Part shown: in pieces, positions 47,449 through 56,912 of the stretch
Layout of the letters: the number at the start of each line of letters is the position of its first letter
Position numbering within the stretch: position 1 is the first letter of the stretch
Assembly (NCBI RefSeq): GCF_015689175.1
Contig: NZ_CP065047.1
Coordinates: 5,208,001 to 5,272,000 of the forward strand
Source of the DNA: Mycobacterium kubicae
Lineage (GTDB): Bacteria; Actinomycetota; Actinomycetes; Mycobacteriales; Mycobacteriaceae
Length of the DNA: 64,000 bases
Direction of reading: 5' to 3'
The notes under the pieces: model-generated
What the model was told of the DNA's origin: nothing
Seen by the model: only the letters and a program-made list of their open reading frames with translations
Database searches by the model: none
Program-made: the position numbers and the translations under genes

Positions 47449-49199
47449 TGGGCGCTCGCCGGGAACGCGATCTGCACCGGCGCCACCATCCGGTCAGTGA
47501 CGTACAGGCCACGACCGGGGTCAGCTGGCACGGCTTTCGTTTTGCCGACGATCGGCCCTTCATCAGGGTCGCCGTCCATTACCACGACAGGTGCTTTGGC
47601 CTTGAGCAACTCCCCGATTATCGGATTGGTCAGCGTGCGGCCCCACTGAGCGATCCGCCGCGACACGACCAGGTGCAGGCCGACCTCTTTACCCCGCGCA
47701 ATAAACCGCGCCAGCGGGCCCAACGGGTATCCGGTTCCTGCCACGAACCCACCAGTGTCCCAACTAGCAAGGGTCTCTTCACGATCGATGAAGACAAAGA
47801 TCTCTGGCCCGCTCCAACGCCGCGTCCCCGCAGCCAACTCCGCCTGGCTTAGGTCTGTCATCGGCATACGTTCAGTCAGGATCGCCCCCAGGCTGTCACC
47901 CAAGGCACGCACCTGGTCCTCCCGGAAAACGTAGGCGCCCAAATGTTCACCTTCGACCACGCGCAGCAACTCATTATGAGGGTCCACCACATAGATCTGG
48001 GCCTGCTCGGGCCCGTACACCCGCATCACAGCTTGGGCCACCGTGGCCAACCCGCTCGACAATCCACATTCAGGCCGACCGGTAAGCAGCAGATGCGGGG
48101 TCGCAGCGAAGTTCGCGACCGCCGGCTCCAAACCGATTTCTGAAATCCCGAACGGCACGACACCACTCCAGTCGACCCCACCCGGCCCATGCTCACGCTG
48201 CTCCCATTGCGCGAAGACCTCGTCGATACCGACGATTTTGGGCAGCATCCGTACCCGCGCGGCCGCACTGTCAGGTCCAGCGAGCCGCTGAATTGGCTCA
48301 ACGGCTGCTGCCACGTCGGCGCGCCGCCCTTGCACGGTTATCTCCGGTAACCCGGCCTGAAAATGGTACCCCTCCATCGTCGTGCCGCGGCCCCTGATCT
48401 TGACCACGTTGACCTGCTCGACCTCACCGCCAGTGTCGTCCTCTTCGTCGAGGAACATCTTCTGCTCCCCGAAGGGAACGTCGCGCGCGACCTTCACATT
48501 GTTGACCGTCATGTCATCGTTGTCACCGAGCTTGAGCTCCACGTTGCTGGTGAAATTCTTGGTCATTCCTGACGGGAATTTGTTGGCCACCCAGCCACTG
48601 GTCGACACAATGGCGTGCACCCCAACATCGGGTCCTTTAGCCAAGATTCGTTCCACGTCAGAAACCAACAGCTCCCAGTTCTTCACAAACGTTGGCCAGC
48701 CATCGATCACCAAAAACACATCGCCGAACGAGTCTTGAGGCACCTCACCTGGCACGCCGCCAAATTTGCGTTCACGCAGCTTGGTTAGCGTCAGACCTAG
48801 CTTGGTGAACGCCTGCTCGCGCTGATCGATCAGCGCCAGCATCTCGGCGATGATTCGTTTGACCTGCTCGGGGTCCACCTCGCGTGCGAAACCACCGACG
48901 TGCGGCAAACCAGCTACCAGGTTGAGGTCCGGCCCGCTGAGTGCGATGACGTAGAACTGAAGCCGCCGAGGATGATACAACAAAGCGGCACCCGAGATCA
49001 TCGTCGCGATGGCCACCGTCTTACCCGATTGCCCCATACCAATGACCGCGCAGTTACCTTCGGCCAGATTGGGCGCATAGACAAGCTGGCGGTGGTCGCG
49101 CGGCCTGTCTTCGATCCCGACCGGAAACATCAGCCTCGAGAGCTCGCTTTGGGCCGAGCCATAGTCGACATCCCACGGTTGGCCCCGCAACCGCCGCAC
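47445..49199 (-). CDS. eccC: EccC third segment: second and third FtsK/SpoIIIE ATPase domains
   Basis: 584 residues starting at GTG 49199, matching EccCb of ESX-1 in content. ATPase 2 has NCAVIGMGQSGKTVAIATM, and ATPase 3 has the degenerate HLLLTGRPECGLSSGLATV. It begins at VRRLRGQPWDVDYG, which in one-piece EccC proteins follows the linker directly. Removing one C from the run just upstream would fuse it to the previous ORF. EccC recruits substrates and powers export. Confidence 0.9.
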   Translation of the reverse strand: MRRLRGQPWDVDYGSAQSELSRLMFPVGIEDRPRDHRQLVYAPNLAEGNCAVIGMGQSGKTVAIATMISGAALLYHPRRLQFYVIALSGPDLNLVAGLPHVGGFAREVDPEQVKRIIAEMLALIDQREQAFTKLGLTLTKLRERKFGGVPGEVPQDSFGDVFLVIDGWPTFVKNWELLVSDVERILAKGPDVGVHAIVSTSGWVANKFPSGMTKNFTSNVELKLGDNDDMTVNNVKVARDVPFGEQKMFLDEEDDTGGEVEQVNVVKIRGRGTTMEGYHFQAGLPEITVQGRRADVAAAVEPIQRLAGPDSAAARVRMLPKIVGIDEVFAQWEQREHGPGGVDWSGVVPFGISEIGLEPAVANFAATPHLLLTGRPECGLSSGLATVAQAVMRVYGPEQAQIYVVDPHNELLRVVEGEHLGAYVFREDQVRALGDSLGAILTERMPMTDLSQAELAAGTRRWSGPEIFVFIDREETLASWDTGGFVAGTGYPLGPLARFIARGKEVGLHLVVSRRIAQWGRTLTNPIIGELLKAKAPVVVMDGDPDEGPIVGKTKAVPADPGRGLYVTDRMVAPVQIAFPASAH

Positions 49200-49206
49200 C
49201 AGCTCA

Positions 49207-50544
49207 TCAGCAGGGGACCGGCTGCAGCGGCGGCAGCCACATCGCTTGCAGTGGAGGAAGATTCAGCCGATTCAAGCAATCCACCGTTGCCTGCACCTGT
49301 TTGACGGTGCGGCCATCGGCGCCAATGATGGCGCGTGGTTCCGGGATTTTGGTCTGCTCGCCCTCGCCGTCGCGGGCCATCTGCAGAGCAGGCATACCGA
49401 CCGCCTGGAACTCTTGTGGCTCAAGGTAACCGGCTTCCTGCCTGGCCGCAGCAGCTGCTGCCCGTTGGGGCGGTACATAGCTCTTGAGCACGAACGCCGT
49501 CTGAAACCTCGTCAGGTTCTTGTTGGCACCTACCTTCAAAAGCCCAGCCCCAGCAGGTTTTTTGGGCAGATGATTGGCCTCATCGCTACCCAACACCTCG
49601 TGGGAATCGGTGTCGCCGACAGTTCGCAGCGCCACCCGCACCGGGATGTTACTCATGATGCCGCCCTGCATCTGGTGGCCCAGCCGCTGCGACCCCATCA
49701 CGAGGCGAAGCCCCTGCGAGCGGCCCTGGCGGCCGACCTCGTCCATGACCGCTTTGGCTCCGTCATGTTCAGCGAACATCTGCGTGAACTCATCGACAAT
49801 CAGCAGCAGGTGCGGCATCGGCCGCAACTTCTCCTTCTTGTGAATGCGCAAATACTCATATTCAGCGATGTCACTGACCCCAGCCCGGTCAAGCCAAGAC
49901 TTGCGGCGCTCCATCTCGCCGTAGAGGACATCTTCCATCCTCACAATCCACAGGCGATCGTTACGCAAGTTGCTCATCGCCGCGACGCAGTGCGGGAATC
50001 CCGCCACCAAATGCGCCAACGCACTACCCTTAAAGTCAAACACCGCGACCTTCAACGAGTCTGGCGAATGCGTCAAACACGCCGACGTAATCAACGCCGT
50101 CAAAAACACCGATTTACCACTCCCAGTCGTGCCGACGACGACGACGTGATGGCCCATCCCCTCGAACTCGTGAGTCTCCTTCAAGTCGAGGGCCACGGGC
50201 TGTCCATTGCGTGGATCAATACCGATCGGGAACCGCATCCACTCCCGACCCCACTGCAATTCGCCCTCGTCGTCTTGCAGCGGCGGACCCAGCCGCGTCG
50301 CCGCCCAGGCCTCCTCCACATCGATATCGCCCGGATCAGCGTGGCCGAGAATCTCATACAGATCCACGACCTTCGATGCGGCGGCAGTCGAACTTTGCGT
50401 TACCCGCGAATCTGCATGGTATCTAGCCATTTTGCGCGCAAACGCGACCGCGGACGCCGTGTCCAGCGTATCGGGGAGCGCGAAAAACCCCTCCTCGTCA
50501 TATGCCCCGTCGCGCTTGACATGCAATGTGAACTCAGTTGTCAT
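49207..50544 (-). CDS. eccC: EccC second segment: first FtsK/SpoIIIE ATPase domain
   Basis: 445 residues. ATPase 1 is complete: Walker A VVVGTTGSGKSVFLTALI, Walker B HLLLIVDEFTQMF and the sensor region GLRLVMGSQRLGHQ. The frame starts at ATG 50544 behind a strong ribosome binding site (aaggagg) and overlaps the first segment by 11 bases. It ends within the linker MWLPPLQPVPC, where a one-base shift leads into the third segment. Shared export function with the flanking segments. Confidence 0.9.
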   Translation of the reverse strand: MTTEFTLHVKRDGAYDEEGFFALPDTLDTASAVAFARKMARYHADSRVTQSSTAAASKVVDLYEILGHADPGDIDVEEAWAATRLGPPLQDDEGELQWGREWMRFPIGIDPRNGQPVALDLKETHEFEGMGHHVVVVGTTGSGKSVFLTALITSACLTHSPDSLKVAVFDFKGSALAHLVAGFPHCVAAMSNLRNDRLWIVRMEDVLYGEMERRKSWLDRAGVSDIAEYEYLRIHKKEKLRPMPHLLLIVDEFTQMFAEHDGAKAVMDEVGRQGRSQGLRLVMGSQRLGHQMQGGIMSNIPVRVALRTVGDTDSHEVLGSDEANHLPKKPAGAGLLKVGANKNLTRFQTAFVLKSYVPPQRAAAAAARQEAGYLEPQEFQAVGMPALQMARDGEGEQTKIPEPRAIIGADGRTVKQVQATVDCLNRLNLPPLQAMWLPPLQPVPC

Positions 50545-51649
50545 CCGCCGCGCCCTCCTTGACCACTACACGCACAAAGGTCACGCCCGCGACCCCCCCA
50601 ACGCCCCTGCGATTCAACGTGTCCCATTCACTATCCACACGGAGCTGGTCGTTGATCACAAGCCAATGCGGACGTACCCCGTCCGCGGCGCCAGGGTCCC
50701 CGTAATTCTTTCGAGCGCCATGCAATTCGTGACCAACCGCCGCATCCATCGCCGTCGGCGACGTCCACACCATTCGCAACGGCCCGCCACTATCAAAGAG
50801 CTTGTCGTGTTGGCAATGCGGCAACCACTTGACCCAATCCCATCGTGCTGGTTCGTCGGTGACGACCATGACTTTCAAGTCCTGCGGTGAATGGAAGCAG
50901 GCCGCCTGACAAATCATCGCCCGCACCACACCGTGGACTGTGTCCGGACCATCCTCACCCACCAACGTCATCAGCGGAATCACCTTGAGCGACAGCGGTT
51001 TAGCGATCCCACTAATCTTGGACTGCTCCAACAAAAACTTGCGCAGCGCGTCATAGCAGACTGGCTCATAATCGGCCGACTCCCCCAACCGAGGCTTAGC
51101 CAGCTTCTTCGCCAAATCCGAAGTACCGGTTCCGAAACGGACAAAACCAAAGTGCATCGCCAAGTCCTCAGCAGAACCCGATCGCTCCCACATCCGCGGC
51201 GACCCGACCAACCCACGCAGCATCGCCGGTTCGGGATGCAAGAACTGGTAATTGGCGAACTGACGCTCGGCGTCACTTTGAATCACATCACGTGTCTGGT
51301 CGAGCTCGTCCATGTAGGCACGGCGCTCTTCTTCCAACGCCTGCGGAGACAACGCCTTATCACCGCCACCAAAACGGCCCTGCATAAACACCCCGGCGAA
51401 CGACACAATCATCATCACCGGCACAAACAACGAAAACAAACTCATCGGCCCCGAGCGCAGCCCCGGTTGAGTCAAGATCATGGCCATCATGCCCAAAAAC
51501 GCCGCGCCCATGACTGCAGGCAAAATGATCTGCGCCTTCGTCATCGGCAACCGGCGCGGCGCGATCGGAGAATCGCGTACCGACTGCATGCCGCCATCAA
51601 CTTTGGGCGCCCTCAGCCGCCGAGACGGGCTGAAACGAATCGTCGACAA
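50534..51649 (-). CDS. eccC: EccC first segment: membrane anchor and N-terminal domain
   Basis: 371 residues with the EccC start (STIRFSPSRRLRAP), two transmembrane helices (IILPAVMGAAFLGMMAMIL, MSLFSLFVPVMMIVSFAGVF) and the stalk domain, ending VTFVRVVVKEGAADDN. In usual EccC or EccCa proteins this continues into ATPase 1 without interruption. The stop lies just inside the start of the second segment, in a different frame. If the split is genuine, the membrane anchor and motor are separate polypeptides. Confidence 0.88.
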   Translation of the reverse strand: MSTIRFSPSRRLRAPKVDGGMQSVRDSPIAPRRLPMTKAQIILPAVMGAAFLGMMAMILTQPGLRSGPMSLFSLFVPVMMIVSFAGVFMQGRFGGGDKALSPQALEEERRAYMDELDQTRDVIQSDAERQFANYQFLHPEPAMLRGLVGSPRMWERSGSAEDLAMHFGFVRFGTGTSDLAKKLAKPRLGESADYEPVCYDALRKFLLEQSKISGIAKPLSLKVIPLMTLVGEDGPDTVHGVVRAMICQAACFHSPQDLKVMVVTDEPARWDWVKWLPHCQHDKLFDSGGPLRMVWTSPTAMDAAVGHELHGARKNYGDPGAADGVRPHWLVINDQLRVDSEWDTLNRRGVGGVAGVTFVRVVVKEGAADDN

Positions 51650-51662
51650 CCTTCTCCCCCTC

Positions 51663-53153
51663 CTATCCGCCGGCCCGTACGTTGGTCTTCGTCGGCAACA
51701 CAGCCACCGCGTCCGACGGGCTATGCACCGTCAACGCGGCCGCCCGCGACAACTCCGGTCCCGCAGGCCACACCTGCAGCATCGACCACGGCGCCGGACG
51801 AACCTGAGATAACACCAGCCCCAACGCCTGCACGCTATTGTCGTCAAACGGCACACCATAGCGCGACCCGGTGGAGCTAGTCAGCCACATCGTCTCGCGC
51901 GCAGGCGAATCCAATGCCTGACCAGTAGTGCTAACAAACGTCGATGCACCATCACCGACCAAGACCTGATTCGCTTGCACCCCGCCATTGCCGGCACCCA
52001 CCAACGGCACCATCTTCGCCCGCTGATCCGCGCGGATGGGCAACCCCCGACCCGAAATCACCGCGAGCCGCGCCTGACGCTCGCTCACACTCCACTGCCA
52101 CGCCACACACGAAACCGGCCGACTGCCCGCATCAACCAGGCGCACAGGCGACCGCGGATAATAATCCACATCAAGAACATGACGCAGCGGAATATGCGCC
52201 AAATGATCCGGCGATATCTGCGGCGGCGTGGCTAAACCAAACGAATCATGCTGGCGCAGCATCGAAGCCACCACAGGCGAGACCTCTTGAACCCCATCTG
52301 CCAGCACCACATAAAAGCGGTCCGACTGTGCAGCCACATCCCGGCTCGCCACCACCGCACCGACAACAACCCCCGCCCCCAAATCCACCTGACCGGGCCC
52401 ACCGGCGCCAGGCACCGCGGGAACAGCCAGCGGTCCCCCCGCCGGCAACGCGTCAAAAAGGGCCCGCGACATCCCCGTCGCCTGCGCCCCGGGCGCAATC
52501 CCCAGGGGCCCGGCGACCGCGGACTGAGACAGATCAATCGGCATCCGAACACCATTAGTCACCAGGTGTACCTGCGGCCCATAAGACAACAACAAGGCCT
52601 CGCTGCCGGCGAGCTCTCCCGCCGCCTCCCCGAGCAACAACTGCCCATTGATGCCCGTCACCAACGGCGAACCACCAACCGTCGTCGGCGCCGTGTCGCA
52701 CACAGCCCAGCGCGAAACCTGCGGAGACACCACCGCCGGTGTCTCCACCGGAGCGCCCTGGATCCCCACCGTCGGCCCTTTGGGCCACTTCGCAATCTCC
52801 CCCGATGCCACAAACGTCGGCCGATCCGGCGACCCAGCAATCAGCTGCGCCGACACCAGATTCAACGCCGGATACAGTCGCTTGTCGACCACCACAAACA
52901 ACGCCCCCGACGAACGATCAGCAACGATCTTCGACGAGTCGTCGATCACCCCCGCCGGGCGAAACCACCCGTACACGAACGCCCCCACCACGAGCACCAC
53001 ACCCAACACCGCCGACAACATCAACAGCGTGCGGTGCCAGCGAACCGGATTGATCTCCATGCTCACCGAACGGCGCAGCAACGCAAACGACAAGCGTCGC
53101 CGAACAAAGAAATGACCCGAAACCTGCGTCTTAGACGCCAACTTCAACGGCAC
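51663..53153 (-). CDS. eccB: ESX membrane component EccB
   Basis: 496 residues. The N-terminal signature KTQVSGHFFVRRRLSFALLR is followed by one transmembrane helix (TLLMLSAVLGVVLVVGAFVYG) and a large exported domain with a conserved Cys pair (WAVCDT and VSCVAW). EccB is a core subunit of the ESX complex. It is the first gene of the ESX core run, 14 bases before eccC. The upstream region borders the toxin-antitoxin locus. Confidence 0.93.
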   Translation of the reverse strand: MPLKLASKTQVSGHFFVRRRLSFALLRRSVSMEINPVRWHRTLLMLSAVLGVVLVVGAFVYGWFRPAGVIDDSSKIVADRSSGALFVVVDKRLYPALNLVSAQLIAGSPDRPTFVASGEIAKWPKGPTVGIQGAPVETPAVVSPQVSRWAVCDTAPTTVGGSPLVTGINGQLLLGEAAGELAGSEALLLSYGPQVHLVTNGVRMPIDLSQSAVAGPLGIAPGAQATGMSRALFDALPAGGPLAVPAVPGAGGPGQVDLGAGVVVGAVVASRDVAAQSDRFYVVLADGVQEVSPVVASMLRQHDSFGLATPPQISPDHLAHIPLRHVLDVDYYPRSPVRLVDAGSRPVSCVAWQWSVSERQARLAVISGRGLPIRADQRAKMVPLVGAGNGGVQANQVLVGDGASTFVSTTGQALDSPARETMWLTSSTGSRYGVPFDDNSVQALGLVLSQVRPAPWSMLQVWPAGPELSRAAALTVHSPSDAVAVLPTKTNVRAGG

Positions 53154-53330
53154 ACCGGCACCGTACCGCCCCCCGCTACACCCCCGCTACCAGCACGTCC
53201 AAATTGAATGAAAACCCAGAACACCGCAGTGGCGCCAGATCGCTACAGGTACCGGGCTTTCAGGACCTTGACCGCCAGCGATCGGAGTCCGCCCCAAAAG
53301 CGAAGTCGCCCTACCCATCAGGATCGCAGC

Positions 53331-53605
53331 TCACTCCTGGCCGCCGACCATCTCCTCGAGTTCGGCCATCGACTTAGTAAGGCTCGCCAGCCCGGGACGA
53401 CGGCCCTATCCCGTGCGACGGCCGCCATGAGGCGGCGCGCATTCTCACGCGAACCTAGCAGGTACACCGTTTCGCGCCCCGAATCGTCGTCATCGGCGTA
53501 CATGGGCCCGTCCGTAACCGTGACTGGCAAGCTGAATCTGTGGTAGGTCGTCCTCGCACCATTTAACGCAACCTGCGTCGGCGCCACCAGCCGGAGTACC
53601 CTCAC
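53331..53605 (-). pseudogene. Small hypothetical gene with a one-base frameshift
   Basis: The first frame reads from ATG 53605 through TVYLLGSRENARRLMAAVA to VVPG. It then becomes an unlikely basic sequence ending at 53318. From the same point, a shift of one base gives LASLTKSMAELEEMVGGQE and a stop at 53331, a far more protein-like end. The shift maps to the CCCGGG at 53391-53396. The intact product would be about 90 residues of unknown function. A sequencing error is possible. Confidence 0.6.
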
Positions 53606-53638
53606 GACAACTGTCCTGCTCAGAGTAGGATAAATGGT

Positions 53639-53866
53639 ATGGCGAAAGCCAAAGTGTCCGTAATGATTGAAGAGGCCGTGCTGGCGGCGGCCGATGCGGA
53701 CGCCCAGGCGGCCGGGCTGAATCGTTCAGAGATGATCGAACGAGCCCTGCACAACGAGCATCTCCGAATCTCGCTCGAGAACTACACAACACACACTGTG
53801 CCAACGCTCGACATCGACGCCTACGCGGAGAAGGTCTATCAGGCGAACCGGGCCGCTGGCCTGTGA
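53639..53866 (+). CDS. Antitoxin of a type II toxin-antitoxin pair (RHH, MazE-like)
   Basis: 75 residues. The N-terminus is a ribbon-helix-helix (KVSVMIEEAVLAAADADAQ ... NRSEMIERALHNE), and the C-terminal tail (NYTTHTVPTLDIDAYAEKVY) would wrap the toxin. It overlaps the toxin gene by four bases (ATGA-type GTGA junction), the classic arrangement. The pair probably autoregulates its promoter just upstream of 53639. Confidence 0.85.
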   Translation: MAKAKVSVMIEEAVLAAADADAQAAGLNRSEMIERALHNEHLRISLENYTTHTVPTLDIDAYAEKVYQANRAAGL

Positions 53867-54168
53867 TCACACCCGGAGACATCACGCCAGGCCGCGACAC
53901 CAACCAGGAACTGTACGTTGTCGTACTATCTAACACGATTCACCTCGCAGCCGCCACCGGCCAGGTGATCATCTGCCCCTTCATTCCCGGTGAAATCCCC
54001 AGCAGCACAATGGCTATGATCGTCACAGTGCTGCAACCCAAAGGGGTTGTCTTACCGGAGCTCATCCAGTGGCTTCCTGTCGCGGCCCTCGACCAACCCA
54101 TCGGCAATATCGGCGGCATCGCGCTCGCTGACACGACCACGACCGCCGTCACCGCGCTCATTTCCTGA
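53863..54168 (+). CDS. Toxin of a type II pair (MazF/CcdB-like)
   Basis: 101 residues with a beta-rich pattern (QELYVVVLSNTIHLAAATGQ, VIICPFIPGEIP and LPELIQWLPVAALDQPIGNI) that resembles the MazF/PemK/CcdB fold. The usual MazF N-terminal RGD motif is replaced by PGDITPGRD. Members of this fold cut RNA or poison gyrase; which one applies here is not decided. On a plasmid, the pair would promote maintenance. Confidence 0.75.
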   Translation: MITPGDITPGRDTNQELYVVVLSNTIHLAAATGQVIICPFIPGEIPSSTMAMIVTVLQPKGVVLPELIQWLPVAALDQPIGNIGGIALADTTTTAVTALIS

Positions 54169-54539
54169 CCCTCAACGTACTATCCCCGATCGCAACTTGC
54201 CCCCAATCCGATAAGAATGTCCCCGAGATTGCGTGAGAACAGACACCAATTTCTCGGGCAACCCTGCGCGCGTGGCCGCGGCGGTGGATGGATGGGTGCT
54301 TCCAGCGAATACCGCTTATTTCGTCACTGTGACGACTCGGCGTCTCTCCTCCAACGATCCGGCCATCACCTCGATCGCCAAATCGAGGCCCAGCTACCAC
54401 GTACTTATAAGGCGTGCTCCTATAACGGTTTTCGCCAGCGCTCGGCGGTCAATCCTGATCACTGCATCCCACGTCGCACGCCGCGGCACCTCACGCTACG
54501 CCGCAGCCGAGCTCGGATTCGACCACGCGCCATAACAAT
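54169..54539. other. Intergenic stretch without a convincing gene
   Basis: About 370 bases between the convergent toxin and EspK-like genes. Short plus-strand ORFs exist (54217-54570, 54233-54535) but show no motif and conflicting frames. No clear terminator hairpin with a T-run was seen. Confidence 0.5.
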
Positions 54540-56894
54540 TCAAATTTGGTGCCAAAATCTCCATGGGTAGGCCGTCGCCGCAGCGTAGACCATATCCGCT
54601 ACGTCGACCGGTCGCCGCTCCCAACCCTGCAGCAACTCCATCGTGCGTGCGGTGACCCACTGCGCCTGATAACGCTCGCGATCTCCTGTGGAGGCCTCCG
54701 GCCGAGGCCGGTTCGCGCTGAGGTTCACGTAGTACACGGTTGAGGCGATCCGGTACTGGTTCCATACCTCCTCCGAGATGTGGTCGCCGGTGCCCAGCAC
54801 ATCCCACATCTGCCGCAGATCGAGCGTCATCTCCCCCGACATCTTCACAGCTTCGATCATCTGCACAGCCAGCGGCACAACGACCTGATTTTCAACCATG
54901 CGCGTCTCAGGTTCAGTGGAGGTCGTCTGCTGAACCCGGGCATACACCTCCGGGTGCAACGCTTCGAGACGATGCATATGCATATCGTCGAGAATCGGGC
55001 GGATGTAAGCACCGTCATCGAATTCGCGTTGACAAACCGCGTATTCGACCCCTGGCACCCGACCGTAGGGGCTGTCCGCGGTTACTGCCATGGCAACCAG
55101 ATGCGTTCCGCCGCGGCCGCGCAGCCGTGCATATTCGGCTAGCACCTCGGCAGGATCGGATGACCCGAACCAGCCTTCCCGAAATTGGTTGTCTACCAAC
55201 TTATCTGCCGTCAACAGACGGGCAGTACGTGGCAAGAACACTCCCCGCGGAATGTAACCAAAGCCTTCGTTGGACATCACCACGCACTCGGTGGCCCCGC
55301 CAGCCTCGCGGCGAAATACGCCCACGGCCCACTCAATGCACGCGTAATTAACAATGTCGCTGTCACGACGGAGCTTGCGCGCCAACACTTTTGCGGTTGC
55401 CAGTTCGGCTGACTCCGGTCGTCCACGGTTGCGGGCGCCAGCTCCGGCGCTGACAACACTTGCCGGCACAACCACCGCCCCACCCGATCCGACCGTCGAT
55501 CCAGCTGCCGGCCCGGTTGTCGGCGCGGAGCCACCCGGTGTGGCCGTGTTGCCAGCAGGGGCGACGGGGGCTGCAGCACTTGCGCCACCCGCAGCTACGG
55601 GGGCCGCGGGAGCGCCCATACCCGGGGGCGGAAGCATCATCGCCGCCGGTGCAGCACTCGTCGGCCCGCCAGACGTGGCAAGCCCCGGCGCTGCGGGGCT
55701 GACTGCCGGAGGGGTCGCACCTGCTCCTGTCAACCCGGCCGAAGGAACGCCCGCACCCGAAGTCAGCCCTGCCGCTGGAGTTGCGGCTGCTTGCCCTGCG
55801 GCCGGCGTTCCAGTGCCGGTCGCAGGCGGCAGCGACCCCAACGCCGATCCGGCTGAAAGTCCTTGGGAGAACGCCGGTCCCAACTGTGCCGGTGCCCCGG
55901 CTGCTGGTGCGGCATTAGCGGGCAGGTTCCCCAGCCCGGCAGCCTGAGTACCGGGCAGCTGCCCCATACCGCCGGGCAGCCCGCCCAAGCCCCCACCAGA
56001 GCCCAGGCCTCCCATGCCACCCCCACCGGGCATCGATCCAAGTCCCCCCGTCATCGACGTCAACCCCGGCGGGAAACCAACAGACTGAATCCCGCTGCCA
56101 CCACCACCCGGCATCGGCATCTGCCCGGCACCCGGATAAGGGCTCCCCATCACCGCAGGAGTGGATCCTGGTCCCGTCGTCGCCGGCTCGCCGTCCTCGC
56201 CCTTCGCTGCACCACTGTGGCGCGGCGTGTGCCCATTACCTATTCCCTGCGGATTGCCAGTGCCGTTGGGGTTCGCGGGGTCGCCGTTGTCATCACCTAG
56301 TCCGGAGCCCTCTTTGCCTGTGGGTACGGCTATTCCGCCTCCGCCGCTATGGGGCAAGACGGGGTCTTGAGGTGCCGGACCGCCTAGGCGTGAGGTAAGA
56401 GCCGTGATATCGGTGCCTGCAGTGTGCTCGAAAACTCCGGCCTTGGCTGTAGCGGCTCCTACCGCGCTGGTCGTCAGGGCTCGGGCGTGCGTGTGCCAGC
56501 GCGCCGCGATCTCCTGCTGTTGTATCGCGTTCTTGGCCTGCGACAGTTCAGCATTGGCTTTCATCAAGACGTTCCGTTGGGCGGTTTGCGCGTCGCGGTA
56601 AACGCCAGCGACTCCGTTGAAATAATCTGCCGCCGCGTTGTATATCTCGACCATCCGGCCGTAGTCTGCGGCCAATTGGCGATTCTTTTCGTGCCCAGCT
56701 TCCCAACCGGGCGATTGTGCGGCCTCTTCGCGCATCGCATTGGCGGCTTTGAGCTGCTGCTGCAGCTCACCGACTTTCTCCGCCAACGCCGCGTAGTGCG
56801 CCGCTTGGGTCTCCAACGGCTCTGCTGCTGGCGGCACCATATCCGGGGTGATGATGATGTTCCCAGCGATACTGGTTGCGGGCACATCCGCCAC
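54540..56894 (-). CDS. EspK-like ESX secretion-associated protein
   Basis: 784 residues in three parts. Residues 1-165 are helical (ETQAAHYAALAEKVGELQQQ, YNAAADYFNGVAGVYRDAQ). Residues 170-490 are Gly/Pro/Ala-rich. The C-terminal 290 residues are folded, with LARKLRRDSDIVNYACIEWA, MSNEGFGYIPRGVFLPR and LTADKLV. The last part follows the pattern of the EspK C-terminus in ESX-1 loci, where EspK binds and escorts EspB. The EspB-like gene at 59087-60832 in the same operon is a likely partner. Confidence 0.75.
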   Translation of the reverse strand: MADVPATSIAGNIIITPDMVPPAAEPLETQAAHYAALAEKVGELQQQLKAANAMREEAAQSPGWEAGHEKNRQLAADYGRMVEIYNAAADYFNGVAGVYRDAQTAQRNVLMKANAELSQAKNAIQQQEIAARWHTHARALTTSAVGAATAKAGVFEHTAGTDITALTSRLGGPAPQDPVLPHSGGGGIAVPTGKEGSGLGDDNGDPANPNGTGNPQGIGNGHTPRHSGAAKGEDGEPATTGPGSTPAVMGSPYPGAGQMPMPGGGGSGIQSVGFPPGLTSMTGGLGSMPGGGGMGGLGSGGGLGGLPGGMGQLPGTQAAGLGNLPANAAPAAGAPAQLGPAFSQGLSAGSALGSLPPATGTGTPAAGQAAATPAAGLTSGAGVPSAGLTGAGATPPAVSPAAPGLATSGGPTSAAPAAMMLPPPGMGAPAAPVAAGGASAAAPVAPAGNTATPGGSAPTTGPAAGSTVGSGGAVVVPASVVSAGAGARNRGRPESAELATAKVLARKLRRDSDIVNYACIEWAVGVFRREAGGATECVVMSNEGFGYIPRGVFLPRTARLLTADKLVDNQFREGWFGSSDPAEVLAEYARLRGRGGTHLVAMAVTADSPYGRVPGVEYAVCQREFDDGAYIRPILDDMHMHRLEALHPEVYARVQQTTSTEPETRMVENQVVVPLAVQMIEAVKMSGEMTLDLRQMWDVLGTGDHISEEVWNQYRIASTVYYVNLSANRPRPEASTGDRERYQAQWVTARTMELLQGWERRPVDVADMVYAAATAYPWRFWHQI

Positions 56895-56912
56895 GGCTCC
56901 CTCTTCCTCACA

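Noticed and set aside
54233..54535. 100-residue plus-strand ORF after the toxin gene
   Set aside because: No motif, and overlapping ORFs of similar quality exist; coding is not supported.
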